From assembly GCA_016699855.1 (NCBI GenBank), contig CP064988.1:1826501-1890500 (forward strand): DNA of 64,000 nt, given 5' to 3'. Origin of the DNA: Rhodospirillales bacterium. GTDB lineage: Bacteria; Pseudomonadota; Alphaproteobacteria; Reyranellales; Reyranellaceae. The notes beneath the pieces were generated by a model. That model was not told the DNA's origin, ran no database searches, and was given only the letters and a program-made list of their open reading frames with translations. Shown piece by piece: positions 21,450 to 32,408 of this stretch (position 1 is its first letter; every line of letters begins with the position of its first letter). A program made the position numbers and the translations under genes.

Positions 21450-23945
21450 ATGGAGGCCCTCCGCGCCGCGGGCGCCCCGACAGGGACGTACGACGAGCTG
21501 GTCAACGGCCAGCGCGGCATCCGCTACCATTGGCAGGGACTGCTGAGCGTCGTCCGGTCGCTGCCGGGCGTCAGCCTCCGCGACCGCGTCGAGCGCGCCC
21601 AGCGGCAGCTGGTCGAGGGCGGCGCCACGCGCTCGTCGCGGCCGCCGGACGGCGCCCCGGTCGAGGGCTGGTCGTTCGAGGCGCTGCCGCTGATCCTGAC
21701 GTCGCCGGAATGGGAGGCGATCGAGGCCGGCCTGATCCAGCGCGCGCGCCTGCTCGACGCGGTGATCGGCGACGTCTACGGGGCGCAGCGCCTGCCGCGC
21801 GAGCGGCTGCTGCCGGCCGCGCTGGTCCACGCCAACGCGCAGTTCCTGCGGCCGTGCCGCGCGCCGGGCTCGCCGCCGCCGGCGCGCAACCTGGTGTTCT
21901 ACGCCGCCGATCTGGTGCGCACGCCCGACGGATCCTGGACGGTGCTGGCCGACCACGCCCAGGCGCCGGCCGGCGCCGGCTACGCGCTGCATCTGCGCCG
22001 CACGCTGGCGCGCACGCTGCCGGAGGCCTTCCGCGCCATGCCGGTGCGCGAGATCGGCCCGTTCTTCGAGGCCTGCCAGGCGACGCTCAACGGCATGGCC
22101 GCCGCCGGCCGCGACAACCCGATCGTGGCGTTGCTGACCGCCGGCCCGTACTCGCGGACCTATTTCGAGCAGGTGTTCCTGGCGCGCGCGCTGGGCGTGG
22201 CGCTGGTCGAGGGCGGCGACCTGACGGTGCGCGGCGACGGCGTGGCGATGAAGACGCTGGACGGGCTGAAGCCGGTCGACGTCCTGCTGCGGCGGCTCGA
22301 CAGCGCCTACTGCGATCCGCTCGAGCTGCGCGCCGATTCGACGCTCGGCGTCGGCGGCCTTCTGGAGGCGGCGCGCGCCGGCAAGGTCGCGCTGGCCAAC
22401 GCCGTCGGCAGCGGCGTCGTCGACACCCCGGCGCTGTCGCCGTTCCTGCCGGCGCTGGCGCGCCACCTGCTCGGCGAGGAGCTGCGCCTGCCGGCCGTCG
22501 ACGTCTGGTGGCTGGGCGAGCGCGCCGCCCTCGACTACGTCCTGGCCCATCTCGACGCGATGACGGTGCGGCCGGCGCTCGACGCCGACCGCGAGCCGGT
22601 CGTCGCGCGCGATCTCGATCCGGCCGCGCGCGCCGCCCTCGTCGAACGCATGATCGCCCGGCCGCACGCCTACGTCGCGCAGCGCGCCGTCGAGCCGTCC
22701 TTCGCGCCTGCGCTGGCGCCCGAGGGCCTGCGCCCGGACCCGGTGGTGCTGCGCGTGTTCCTCGTCGCGCACGGCGACGGCTACATCGCCATGCCCGGCG
22801 GCCTCGCGCGCTCGCCGCCGGGATCGGCGCTGGCCGCGCTGGGCCGCGTCGACGGCCGCGTGCGCGACGTCTGGGTGCTGGCCGACGACAGCGCCGAGAT
22901 CGTGGTGCCGCCGACGGCGCGCTTCCAGCGGCTGGCGATCCAGCGCGGCGGCGACCTCCAGAGCCGCGCCGCCGACAATCTGTTCTGGCTCGGCCGCTAC
23001 GTCGAGCGCGTCGACAACCTCGCGCGGCTGGCGCGCGCGACGCTCGGCCGGCTGGCGCTGGGACCGATGGGCGTGCGCGACCTGATCGAGCTGCGCCTGC
23101 TGGGGCTGGCGCTCGGCGACGCCGGGCTGGTCGAGCGCCGCGACGCGATGGCGCCGCCCGACAGCAACGCGCTGGCGCAGGCCATCATGCGCTGCGGCGC
23201 CGACGGAAGGCCGCTCGCCTCGGCGCTGACCTCGGTGCGGCAGCTCGCCGGCACGCTGCGCGACCGGTTGTCGGCCGACATGGGCTCGGCGATCGACGTG
23301 ACGCTGGGCGCGGTGGCCGCCCGCTTCGCGCGGCCGCGCGCCGACGTCGACCAGCTGATGGCGGCGTGCGACGACGCGATCCGCTTCGCCGCCACCTTCT
23401 CGGGCCTCGCGCAGGAGAACATGACCCGCGGCAGCGGCTGGCGGATGCTCGACCTCGGCCGCCGCCTGGAGCGCGGCCGCTACGTCTGCCGCGCCGCGCT
23501 GTCGCCCTTCGCGCAGACGCCGATCCTGTGGGAGCCGGCGATGCGGCTGGCGCTCGAGCTCTGCGACTCGACGATCACCTACCGCGGCCGCTACCTCGCG
23601 ACGCTGGAGCCGGCGCCGACCCTCGACCTGGTGCTGCTCGACGAGAGCAACCCGCGCGCGCTGGCGTTCCAGATCCACGCCATCTCGCGGCACCTCGCAG
23701 ACCTCGGCCGCGCCACCGGCGCGCGCGTCGCGTTCGCGGGCGAGGACCTGCTGACCGACTGCCGCGACAGCGTGGCGATGTTCCAGACCGACGAGCGCGC
23801 CTGGCGCCACGAAGGCCTCGCGCTGGCGGCGCTGCGCGACGCCGTCGAGCGCGCCGGCGCGGCGCTGTCGTCGCTGTCCGAGGACGTGACGCGGACCTAC
23901 TTCTCCCTCGTCCCGGCGGCGCGCACCGTCGGCTCGATGCGCTGA
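21450..23945 (+). CDS. Circularly permuted ATP-grasp / alpha-E fusion protein
   Basis: An 831-residue fusion. Residues about 1-505 match the circularly permuted ATP-grasp family, and 510-831 match the helical alpha-E domain (NLFWLGRYVERVDNLARLAR). Compared by eye with the stand-alone ATP-grasp at 26029, the nucleotide-site motifs are eroded. The strand carrying VVKEVHGSGGKG there appears as TVRPALDADREP here (Arg374 in place of Lys), and NSSQGGGTKDTW there aligns with ALGRVDGRVRDVW here (Arg472 in place of Lys). The MPGGL element is kept. The gene sits between two transglutaminase genes (76 and 7 bases away). It may be a partner subunit rather than an active ligase. Confidence 0.9.
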   Translation: MEALRAAGAPTGTYDELVNGQRGIRYHWQGLLSVVRSLPGVSLRDRVERAQRQLVEGGATRSSRPPDGAPVEGWSFEALPLILTSPEWEAIEAGLIQRARLLDAVIGDVYGAQRLPRERLLPAALVHANAQFLRPCRAPGSPPPARNLVFYAADLVRTPDGSWTVLADHAQAPAGAGYALHLRRTLARTLPEAFRAMPVREIGPFFEACQATLNGMAAAGRDNPIVALLTAGPYSRTYFEQVFLARALGVALVEGGDLTVRGDGVAMKTLDGLKPVDVLLRRLDSAYCDPLELRADSTLGVGGLLEAARAGKVALANAVGSGVVDTPALSPFLPALARHLLGEELRLPAVDVWWLGERAALDYVLAHLDAMTVRPALDADREPVVARDLDPAARAALVERMIARPHAYVAQRAVEPSFAPALAPEGLRPDPVVLRVFLVAHGDGYIAMPGGLARSPPGSALAALGRVDGRVRDVWVLADDSAEIVVPPTARFQRLAIQRGGDLQSRAADNLFWLGRYVERVDNLARLARATLGRLALGPMGVRDLIELRLLGLALGDAGLVERRDAMAPPDSNALAQAIMRCGADGRPLASALTSVRQLAGTLRDRLSADMGSAIDVTLGAVAARFARPRADVDQLMAACDDAIRFAATFSGLAQENMTRGSGWRMLDLGRRLERGRYVCRAALSPFAQTPILWEPAMRLALELCDSTITYRGRYLATLEPAPTLDLVLLDESNPRALAFQIHAISRHLADLGRATGARVAFAGEDLLTDCRDSVAMFQTDERAWRHEGLALAALRDAVERAGAALSSLSEDVTRTYFSLVPAARTVGSMR

Positions 23946-23952
23946 GGCGGCG

Positions 23953-24840
23953 ATGCGCTACACCGTCTCGCACCGCACCACCTACAGCTACGCCAGCGCC
24001 GTCGACCTCGCCTACCACGCCGCCCATCTGCGTCCGCGCGCCCTGCGCGGCCAGAGCGTGTCGGGCTGCGAGATCCTGATCGATCCCCCGCCGTCGTCGT
24101 CCGGCCGCCACCTCGACCACTACGGCAACGCCGTCGACGCCTTCCGCATCGACTCGCCGCACACCGTGCTCACGGTCGAAATGCGGGCCGAGATCGACGT
24201 GGCGCTGCCGGCGCCGCCGGACGCCGGGGACACGCCGCCGTGGGAGTCCGTCCGCGACGCGCTGTCGCAGGCTTTCCCCGACAGCGTCGGCGCCGCCGAG
24301 TTCATCCATCCGTCGCCGCTGGTCCAGACGATCGCCGCGGCGCGCGCCTACGCGCTGCCATCCTTCGCGTCCGGCCGCCCCGTGCTGGCCGCCGCGCTCG
24401 ACCTGACGCGCCGAGTCCACGAAGATTTCGCCTACACCCCCGGCGCGACCGACGTGTCGACGCCGCTCGAGGAGGTCTTCGCGCGCCGCGTCGGCGTCTG
24501 CCAGGATTTCGCCCATGTGCAGATCGCTGCCCTGCGCTCGCTCGGCCTGCCGGCCGCCTACGTGTCGGGCTATTTGCGCACCTATCCGAGCGAGGGCGCC
24601 GCCGAGCTGCGCGGCGCCGACGCCAGCCACGCCTGGATCGCGGTGTGGTGCGGCGTCGAGGCCGGCTGGGTGCATCTCGATCCGACCAACGACCTCGTGG
24701 CCCACGAGGAGCACGTGGTCGTCGCGTGGGGCCGCGACTTCTCCGATGTCAGCCCGGTGCGCGGCGTGATCCTCGGCGGCGGCAAGCACACCTACGGCGT
24801 CGAGGTCGAGCTGCGGCCCCTGCCGCCGCCGGAAGGATGA
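23953..24840 (+). CDS. Transglutaminase-like cysteine peptidase family protein
   Basis: A 295-residue protein with the bacterial transglutaminase N-domain (MRYTVSHRTTYSYASAVDLA) and the papain-like core. The triad is complete: Cys183 in GVCQDFAH, His226 in ASHAW and Asp243 in HLDPTND. It follows the ATP-grasp/alpha-E fusion after 7 bases and closes the first block of the cluster. Its stop codon directly abuts the stop of the convergent MDR gene (24840/24841). A role in cutting or forming the amide bonds made by the ATP-grasp partner is predicted from gene association, not demonstrated. Confidence 0.93.
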   Translation: MRYTVSHRTTYSYASAVDLAYHAAHLRPRALRGQSVSGCEILIDPPPSSSGRHLDHYGNAVDAFRIDSPHTVLTVEMRAEIDVALPAPPDAGDTPPWESVRDALSQAFPDSVGAAEFIHPSPLVQTIAAARAYALPSFASGRPVLAAALDLTRRVHEDFAYTPGATDVSTPLEEVFARRVGVCQDFAHVQIAALRSLGLPAAYVSGYLRTYPSEGAAELRGADASHAWIAVWCGVEAGWVHLDPTNDLVAHEEHVVVAWGRDFSDVSPVRGVILGGGKHTYGVEVELRPLPPPEG

Positions 24841-25830
24841 TCAGACCGGCCCGTGCGGCGCGACGAGGATCTTGCCGGCGCGCTCGCCGCGCTGGGCGTG
24901 CGCCAACGCCGCCTTGATGTCGTCGATCGGATAGACCTTCTCGACCGGCGCGTGGAGCGTGCCGTCCATCACCAGGGCGCCGAGCTCGGCGTAGATCGCG
25001 CGCACCTCGGCCGGCGTCCGCCGCGCCAGGAAGCGGCCCAGCATGAAGCCGCTCAGGATCTGGCCGTCGTAGATGACGGCGCCGCGCGGCATGACGGGAT
25101 CCTCGCCCGACATCGAGCCGTAGTTGCAGACCGTCCCGCCGTCGGCGACGCAGGCCGACACGCGGCCCGTGGCGGCGCCCGCGACCGCGTCGAGGCCCAG
25201 CCGGATGCGGGCGCCACCGGTCGCCGTCCGCGCCCTCTCGAACACGTCCGGCCCGTCGACGACGCAGGCGTCGGCGCCCAGCGCGCGCAGTTCCGCGAAC
25301 AACGATTCGCGGCGCACGATGTTCAGCGTCTTGAGGCCGCGCCGGCGCGCCAGCGCGATCACCAGCCGGCCGACGGCGGAGTTGGCGACGTTCTGGACCA
25401 CCCAGTCGCCCGGCTTCAGATCGACGATGTCGCTCAGCATCAGCAGCGCGGTCGGCGGATTGATGCGCAGCATCGCGGCCTGCCGCAGATCCATGCCGGC
25501 CGGCACCGGGATCGCGTCGTCGGCCTTCACGCGCCGCCGCTGCGCCCAGTTCTCACGCTGGAGGTTGATCACGAGATCGCCGGGCTTCACGTGCGCCACC
25601 CCGGCGCCGACCGCGGCGACGCGTCCGACGCATTCCGCGCCCGGCGTCGACGGCAGCGGCGGCTTCAGCCGGTAGCTGCCGCGGCAGAACCACAGATCGG
25701 CGGGGTTGATCGGAAACGCGAGCACGTCGAACACGACCTCGCCCACCGCCGGCGCGCCGACATCGTCGACCTCGGCGCAGCGCGCCACCTCGTCCGGCAC
25801 CCCGTAGGCATCGAGCAGCACTTTTTTCAT
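24841..25830 (-). CDS. MDR family zinc-free alcohol dehydrogenase / enoyl reductase-like
   Basis: A 329-residue medium-chain dehydrogenase/reductase. The N-terminal GroES-like domain has FPINPADLWFCRGSY and TPGAECVGRVAAVGAG. The Rossmann domain has WVVQNVANSAVGRLVIALA, the nucleotide motif type of the mitochondrial trans-2-enoyl-CoA reductase / quinone reductase branch. The structural and catalytic zinc cysteines are absent, consistent with that branch. It interrupts the two blocks of the ATP-grasp cluster on the opposite strand and has no evident functional link to them. Confidence 0.9.
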   Translation of the reverse strand: MKKVLLDAYGVPDEVARCAEVDDVGAPAVGEVVFDVLAFPINPADLWFCRGSYRLKPPLPSTPGAECVGRVAAVGAGVAHVKPGDLVINLQRENWAQRRRVKADDAIPVPAGMDLRQAAMLRINPPTALLMLSDIVDLKPGDWVVQNVANSAVGRLVIALARRRGLKTLNIVRRESLFAELRALGADACVVDGPDVFERARTATGGARIRLGLDAVAGAATGRVSACVADGGTVCNYGSMSGEDPVMPRGAVIYDGQILSGFMLGRFLARRTPAEVRAIYAELGALVMDGTLHAPVEKVYPIDDIKAALAHAQRGERAGKILVAPHGPV

Positions 25831-26028
25831 CGTCCATCCCCGCGTCAGCGGCGCGCACGGTGCGGCGCCGGCCGCGCCGCGTCAACGATGGGCGCGGGCG
25901 GACGCCGCCCGGCGCCACGGAACCGCGCCGGCCGTGACGGGAGTCGCGGCTGGCTGGCTCGGATTTTGCTTAAGTTTCGCGCAGTGTATGGGCTAGAACC
26001 AAACGACGCCGCGAACGGAGGGGACCGC
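25831..26028. promoter_or_regulatory. Divergent promoter region upstream of the second ATP-grasp block
   Basis: The segment 25960-26005 is locally A/T-rich. It contains TTGCTT at 25966-25971 and TATGGG at 25987-25992 (15-base spacing, short), then GGAGGGG seven bases before the ATG at 26029. This is a plausible but weak sigma-70-like promoter for the ATP-grasp/alpha-E/transglutaminase block. The opposite strand must carry the promoter of the MDR gene. Confidence 0.3.
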
Positions 26029-27474
26029 ATGGCGGGCAGGGACGCGTTCGACGAGATGCTCAGCGGTCCCGACGGCGTCCGGGCGCCGTACCGCGCGGTC
26101 GCCGACTGGCTGGCGCGCACGCCGGCCAACGAGATGGTCGCCAAGCGCCGCGAGGTCGAGCAGTTCTACCGCCGCCAGGGGATCACCTTCGGGGCCTACG
26201 GCGCGGTCGACGGCCACGAGACCACGATCCCGTTCGACATCGTGCCCCGGGTGATCGCCGCCGACGAGTGGACGTTCCTCGAGCGCGGTCTGTCGCAGCG
26301 CGTGCGGGCGCTGAACGCGTTCCTGGTCGACGCCTACGGCGCGCGCGAGATCTGCCGCGCCGGCGTCGTGCCCGAGCGCCAGCTCCTGCTCAACGCCGAG
26401 TTCGCCGCGCAGGCCCAGGGCGTGAAGCTGCCCGGCGGCATCCACGTGCACATCGCCGGCATCGACATGGTCCGCGTCGGCGAGAAGGATTTCTACGTCC
26501 TCGAGGACAACGTGCGCACCCCGTCGGGCGTGTCCTACGTGCTGGAGAACCGCGAGGTGATGATGCGCCTCGTGCCCGACGTGTTCGCCACGCTGGGCGT
26601 GCGGCCGGTCGCCAACTACACCGAGGAGCTGCTGAACACGCTGCGCTCGGTGTCGCATTCCGACGACGCGGAGCCCACCGTCGTGCTGCTGACGCCGGGG
26701 CATTTCAACAGCGCCTATTTCGAGCACGCCTTCCTGGCCGACGAGATGGGCATCGAGCTGGTCGAGGGCACCGACCTGTTCGTCGACGAGGGCCGCGTCT
26801 ACATGCGCACGCCGCGCGGGCCGCAGCGCGTCGACGTGGTCTACCGCCGGCTCGACGACGCGTTCCTCGATCCGCTGGCGTTCCGGCCCGACTCGATGCT
26901 GGGCGTGCCGGGGCTGGTGGGCGCGCTGCGCGCCGGCCGCGTCAACATCGTCAACGCCATCGGCAACGGCGTCGCCGACGACAAGTCGACCTACCTGCAC
27001 GTGCCGGACATGATCCGCTTCTACCTCGGCGAGGAGCCGCTGCTGAACAACGTGCCGACCTGGCGCTGCGACCGGCCTGACGAGTTCAAATACGTGCTGG
27101 AGCACCTGCCGGAGGTGGTCGTGAAGGAGGTGCACGGCTCCGGCGGCAAGGGGATGCTGGTCGGCCCGACCTCCTCGCGCGCCGAGATCGAGGAGTTCCG
27201 CGCCATGCTGGTGGCGCGGCCCGACAACTACATCGCGCAGCCGACGCTGGCGCTGAGCACCTGCCCGACCTTCGTCGACAGCGGCGTGGCGCCGCGCCAC
27301 GTCGATCTGCGGCCGTTCATCCTGTCGCGCCGCGACGGCGGCGTGACGATCGTGCCCGGCGGGCTGACGCGGGTCGCGCTCAAGGAGGGTTCGCTGGTCG
27401 TCAACTCCAGCCAGGGCGGCGGCACCAAGGACACCTGGGTCCTGGCGCCGCGGCCCGGCGAGCCGGCGGTCTGA
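26029..27474 (+). CDS. Circularly permuted ATP-grasp ligase (COG2308 type)
   Basis: A 481-residue stand-alone circularly permuted ATP-grasp protein, predicted to form amide bonds with ATP. The motifs are well preserved: FNSAYFEHAFLADEMGIELV, the glycine-rich nucleotide loop VVKEVHGSGGKGM (Lys366, 369-375), DLRPFILSRRDGG, VPGGLTRVALKEGSLVV and NSSQGGGTKDTW (459-470). The ATG at 26029 is preceded by GGAGGGG. The alpha-E gene starts 9 bases after its stop, and the two products correspond to the two halves of the fusion at 21450. Family knowledge links these genes to an uncharacterised peptide-synthesis system. Confidence 0.94.
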   Translation: MAGRDAFDEMLSGPDGVRAPYRAVADWLARTPANEMVAKRREVEQFYRRQGITFGAYGAVDGHETTIPFDIVPRVIAADEWTFLERGLSQRVRALNAFLVDAYGAREICRAGVVPERQLLLNAEFAAQAQGVKLPGGIHVHIAGIDMVRVGEKDFYVLEDNVRTPSGVSYVLENREVMMRLVPDVFATLGVRPVANYTEELLNTLRSVSHSDDAEPTVVLLTPGHFNSAYFEHAFLADEMGIELVEGTDLFVDEGRVYMRTPRGPQRVDVVYRRLDDAFLDPLAFRPDSMLGVPGLVGALRAGRVNIVNAIGNGVADDKSTYLHVPDMIRFYLGEEPLLNNVPTWRCDRPDEFKYVLEHLPEVVVKEVHGSGGKGMLVGPTSSRAEIEEFRAMLVARPDNYIAQPTLALSTCPTFVDSGVAPRHVDLRPFILSRRDGGVTIVPGGLTRVALKEGSLVVNSSQGGGTKDTWVLAPRPGEPAV

Positions 27475-27483
27475 GGCCGCGCC

Positions 27484-28413
27484 ATGCTCAGCAGCACCGC
27501 CAAGAACCTCTACTGGCTGGGGCGCTACCTGCAGCGCGCCGAGAGCACGGCGCGCCTGCTCGAGGCGACGCAGCGCATGGCGCTGCAGTCGGGCGCCGCC
27601 GAGGCCGAGGCGGTGGCCTCGATCTTCGGCCTCGAGGACGCGTTCTTCGTCCGCCATCCCGCCGGCGGCGTGCCCGAGCTGCTCGACTTCATGACGCTCG
27701 ACGAGGACAACCTCTCCAGCCTGCTCAGCACCGTGCGCGCGGCGCGCGACAACGCCCGCTCCGAGCGCAACAACCTGACCACCGACGTCTGGGAGAGCCT
27801 CAACGGGCTGTGGCTGGAGGTGTCTGCGACGGCGCGACGGCCGCGCGCCATCGTCGACCGCGGCGCGCTGATCGAGACGGTGAAGAAGCAGACCGTGATG
27901 ATCCTCGGCGCGGCGCAGACGACGCTGCTGCGCGACGACGCCTACAACTTCCTGTCGCTCGGCATGTACATCGAGCGCTCCGACAACACCGCCCGCGTGC
28001 TCGACGAGAAGTTCCACCGGCTGCGGCCGGACGGCACGCCCGACGCGGCGGCGGCCGACTATTTCGAATGGTCGGAGATCCTCGCCTGCATCGGCGCGGT
28101 GCGCACCTACCGCCGCATCTACCACAGCCGCATCGAGCCGATGAAGGTGGCCGACCTGATGATCCTGCGCCGCGACCTGCCGCGCTCGATCCACCACTGC
28201 CTGTGGCAGGTCGACCTCAATCTGCGCGAGCTGGCCGATTCCTACGGCGCGCGCGGCGAGGCCGACCGCCAGGCCGGCGCGCTGCACGCCCATCTGCGCT
28301 ACGGCCGCGTCGAGGACGTCTTCGCCGCCGGGCTGAAGGCGTATCTCCGCGACATCCGCGTGCGCACGTCGCGGCTTTCCGACCAGATCGGCCGGCAGTT
28401 CCTGTTCGACTGA
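27484..28413 (+). CDS. Alpha-E domain-containing protein (COG2307 type)
   Basis: A 309-residue, almost entirely helical protein with the family N-terminal signature NLYWLGRYLQRAESTARLL and a second copy-like motif NFLSLGMYIERSDNTARVLD near residue 160. The alpha-E family almost always accompanies the circularly permuted ATP-grasp and transglutaminase genes. Its biochemical role is unknown; conserved Glu/Arg pairs in the helices suggest a catalytic or binding site. It sits 9 bases after the ATP-grasp gene and 11 bases before the next gene, so it clearly belongs to the operon. Confidence 0.93.
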   Translation: MLSSTAKNLYWLGRYLQRAESTARLLEATQRMALQSGAAEAEAVASIFGLEDAFFVRHPAGGVPELLDFMTLDEDNLSSLLSTVRAARDNARSERNNLTTDVWESLNGLWLEVSATARRPRAIVDRGALIETVKKQTVMILGAAQTTLLRDDAYNFLSLGMYIERSDNTARVLDEKFHRLRPDGTPDAAAADYFEWSEILACIGAVRTYRRIYHSRIEPMKVADLMILRRDLPRSIHHCLWQVDLNLRELADSYGARGEADRQAGALHAHLRYGRVEDVFAAGLKAYLRDIRVRTSRLSDQIGRQFLFD

Positions 28414-28424
28414 CGGAGCGCAGC

Positions 28425-29249
28425 ATGCAGGTCGCCGTCACCCACGTCACGCGCTTCGCCTTCCGGGAGCCGGTGCGCCATTCCATCCACGACGTGCGCC
28501 TCACGCCGCGTCCCGGCGAGGGCCAGCGCGTCCTGTCGTGGCGTCTGCGCGGGTCCGGACGGCGCGCCGACTGGACAGACGGGCACGGCAACGGCGTGTC
28601 GACCTTCTCGGTCACCGGCGCGCACGGCGAGGTCGTGATCGTCGCCGAGGGCGTCTACGCGTGGGAGGGCGACGCGGCGTGGCTGCGCTATCCCGACCAG
28701 GACACGCTGCCGCCGATCTACTGGCTGCGCAACGGCGGGCTGGCGCGCCACGATTCGACGCTCGACGCCGCGATCGCGGATTTCGCCGGCCGCGCCGGCG
28801 ACGCCGGCGCGCGGGTGCCGCTGCTGCACGATCTGATGCGCCGCGTCGGCGAGCTGGTGCGCTACCGCGCCGGCGTGTCGGATGTCGAGACCACCGCGCT
28901 CGACGCGCTGCGCCGCGGCGAGGGCGTGCGCCAGGACCAGGCGCACGTGTTCATCGCCTGCTGCCGCCGGCTCGGCATCCCGGCGCGCTACGTCAGCGGC
29001 TACCACTACGTCGAGGGCGCCCCGCCCGACGCCGGATCGAGCAACGCCTGGGCCGAGGCGCATGTCGACGGCCTCGGCTGGGTCGGTTTCGATCCGGTCG
29101 ACCGCCAGTCGCCGGCTGGCGAATACCTGAAGCTGGCCATCGGGCTGGACTACGCCGAGGCGGCGCCGGTGACCGGCCGCCGGGTCGGCGCCACCGCCGG
29201 CGCCGAGTCGACCATGAGCGTCTCCGTCACGCTGCGCCGCGTCGACTGA
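28425..29249 (+). CDS. Transglutaminase-like protein lacking catalytic Cys and His
   Basis: A 274-residue protein with the same domain plan as the transglutaminase at 23953, but with an altered active site. Where the paralogue has GVCQDFAH, this one has GVRQDQAHV (Arg169 for Cys). Where the paralogue has SHAW, this one has SNAW (Asn207 for His). The Asp is kept (GFDPVD, Asp223). Cys-to-Arg is TGC-to-CGC, a single transition, but the frame is intact and the rest is well conserved, so it looks like a maintained non-catalytic protein. It is third in the block after ATP-grasp and alpha-E and may bind rather than cleave the peptide product. Confidence 0.9.
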   Translation: MQVAVTHVTRFAFREPVRHSIHDVRLTPRPGEGQRVLSWRLRGSGRRADWTDGHGNGVSTFSVTGAHGEVVIVAEGVYAWEGDAAWLRYPDQDTLPPIYWLRNGGLARHDSTLDAAIADFAGRAGDAGARVPLLHDLMRRVGELVRYRAGVSDVETTALDALRRGEGVRQDQAHVFIACCRRLGIPARYVSGYHYVEGAPPDAGSSNAWAEAHVDGLGWVGFDPVDRQSPAGEYLKLAIGLDYAEAAPVTGRRVGATAGAESTMSVSVTLRRVD

Positions 29250-29352
29250 CGCGCGCCGGCGTCTCCGCCGCCGGCAACTGGAACATACGTTGACTTGGAA
29301 GCACCCCACCGTATCGTAACAGATCGCTCATCATGGAAGTGAGACGCTCGTC

Positions 29353-31892
<2,540 letters not shown>

Positions 31893-32408
31893 CCGGCCGG
31901 AGCGGCCCTCTTCTTCACGCTCCCCCCTTGTGGGGGAGGGCCGGGGTGGAGGGGTCGTGCAAGTCCCGATGATCGCCGGCGAATCGTGCCGTCGATGCGA
32001 TTCGAAATCGAGCGCGGCGCTCGGCCCACCCCCCTCCCCGACCCTCCCCCACAAGGGAGGAGGGAGAATGAGGAGGCCGCACGCGAAGCGATGGCGGGCA
32101 TGACCACGGTGTCTTGGCACACGCGGGAAGAAGCGCGACCGCCGCGAACCGACCCGCTACTTCCACCCCCGCGCCATTGACTCCCCACGCCGGCGGGTGG
32201 AACGATCCCGTCTGTTAACGCCCCTGTCGGCGTCGCGGGCTTCTCCCGCGTTCGCGCCGCGCCGGATGGACTGGTTGACGTTGCGTTTTCGACGCGCACG
32301 GACGCGGGGCGAGAACGAGATCGGGGCCCACGGGCCCTCCCACCCGGTCGCCGGCCGGGAGCCGACGGCGCGCCATGCCGGCGCGCCGCCTTGAGGGAGG
32401 GCTTTGAC
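31893..32408. repeat. Gene-free 0.5 kb with REP-like inverted repeat
   Basis: There is no convincing gene between the aminotransferase and the EF-G-like gene. Bases about 31920-32070 form a large imperfect inverted repeat: the arm CCCTTGTGGGGGAGGGCCGG at 31925 is matched on the other strand by the segment ending CCCTCCCCCACAAGGG at 32043-32058. The rest (32080-32400) is ordinary GC-rich DNA that should contain the promoter of the EF-G-like gene. A strong ribosome binding site (GAGGGAGGG) lies just before 32409. Confidence 0.6.

Noticed and set aside
32197..32394. Small ORF of 65 codons upstream of the EF-G-like gene
   Set aside because: No ribosome binding site, no recognisable features, and composition like noncoding GC-rich DNA.
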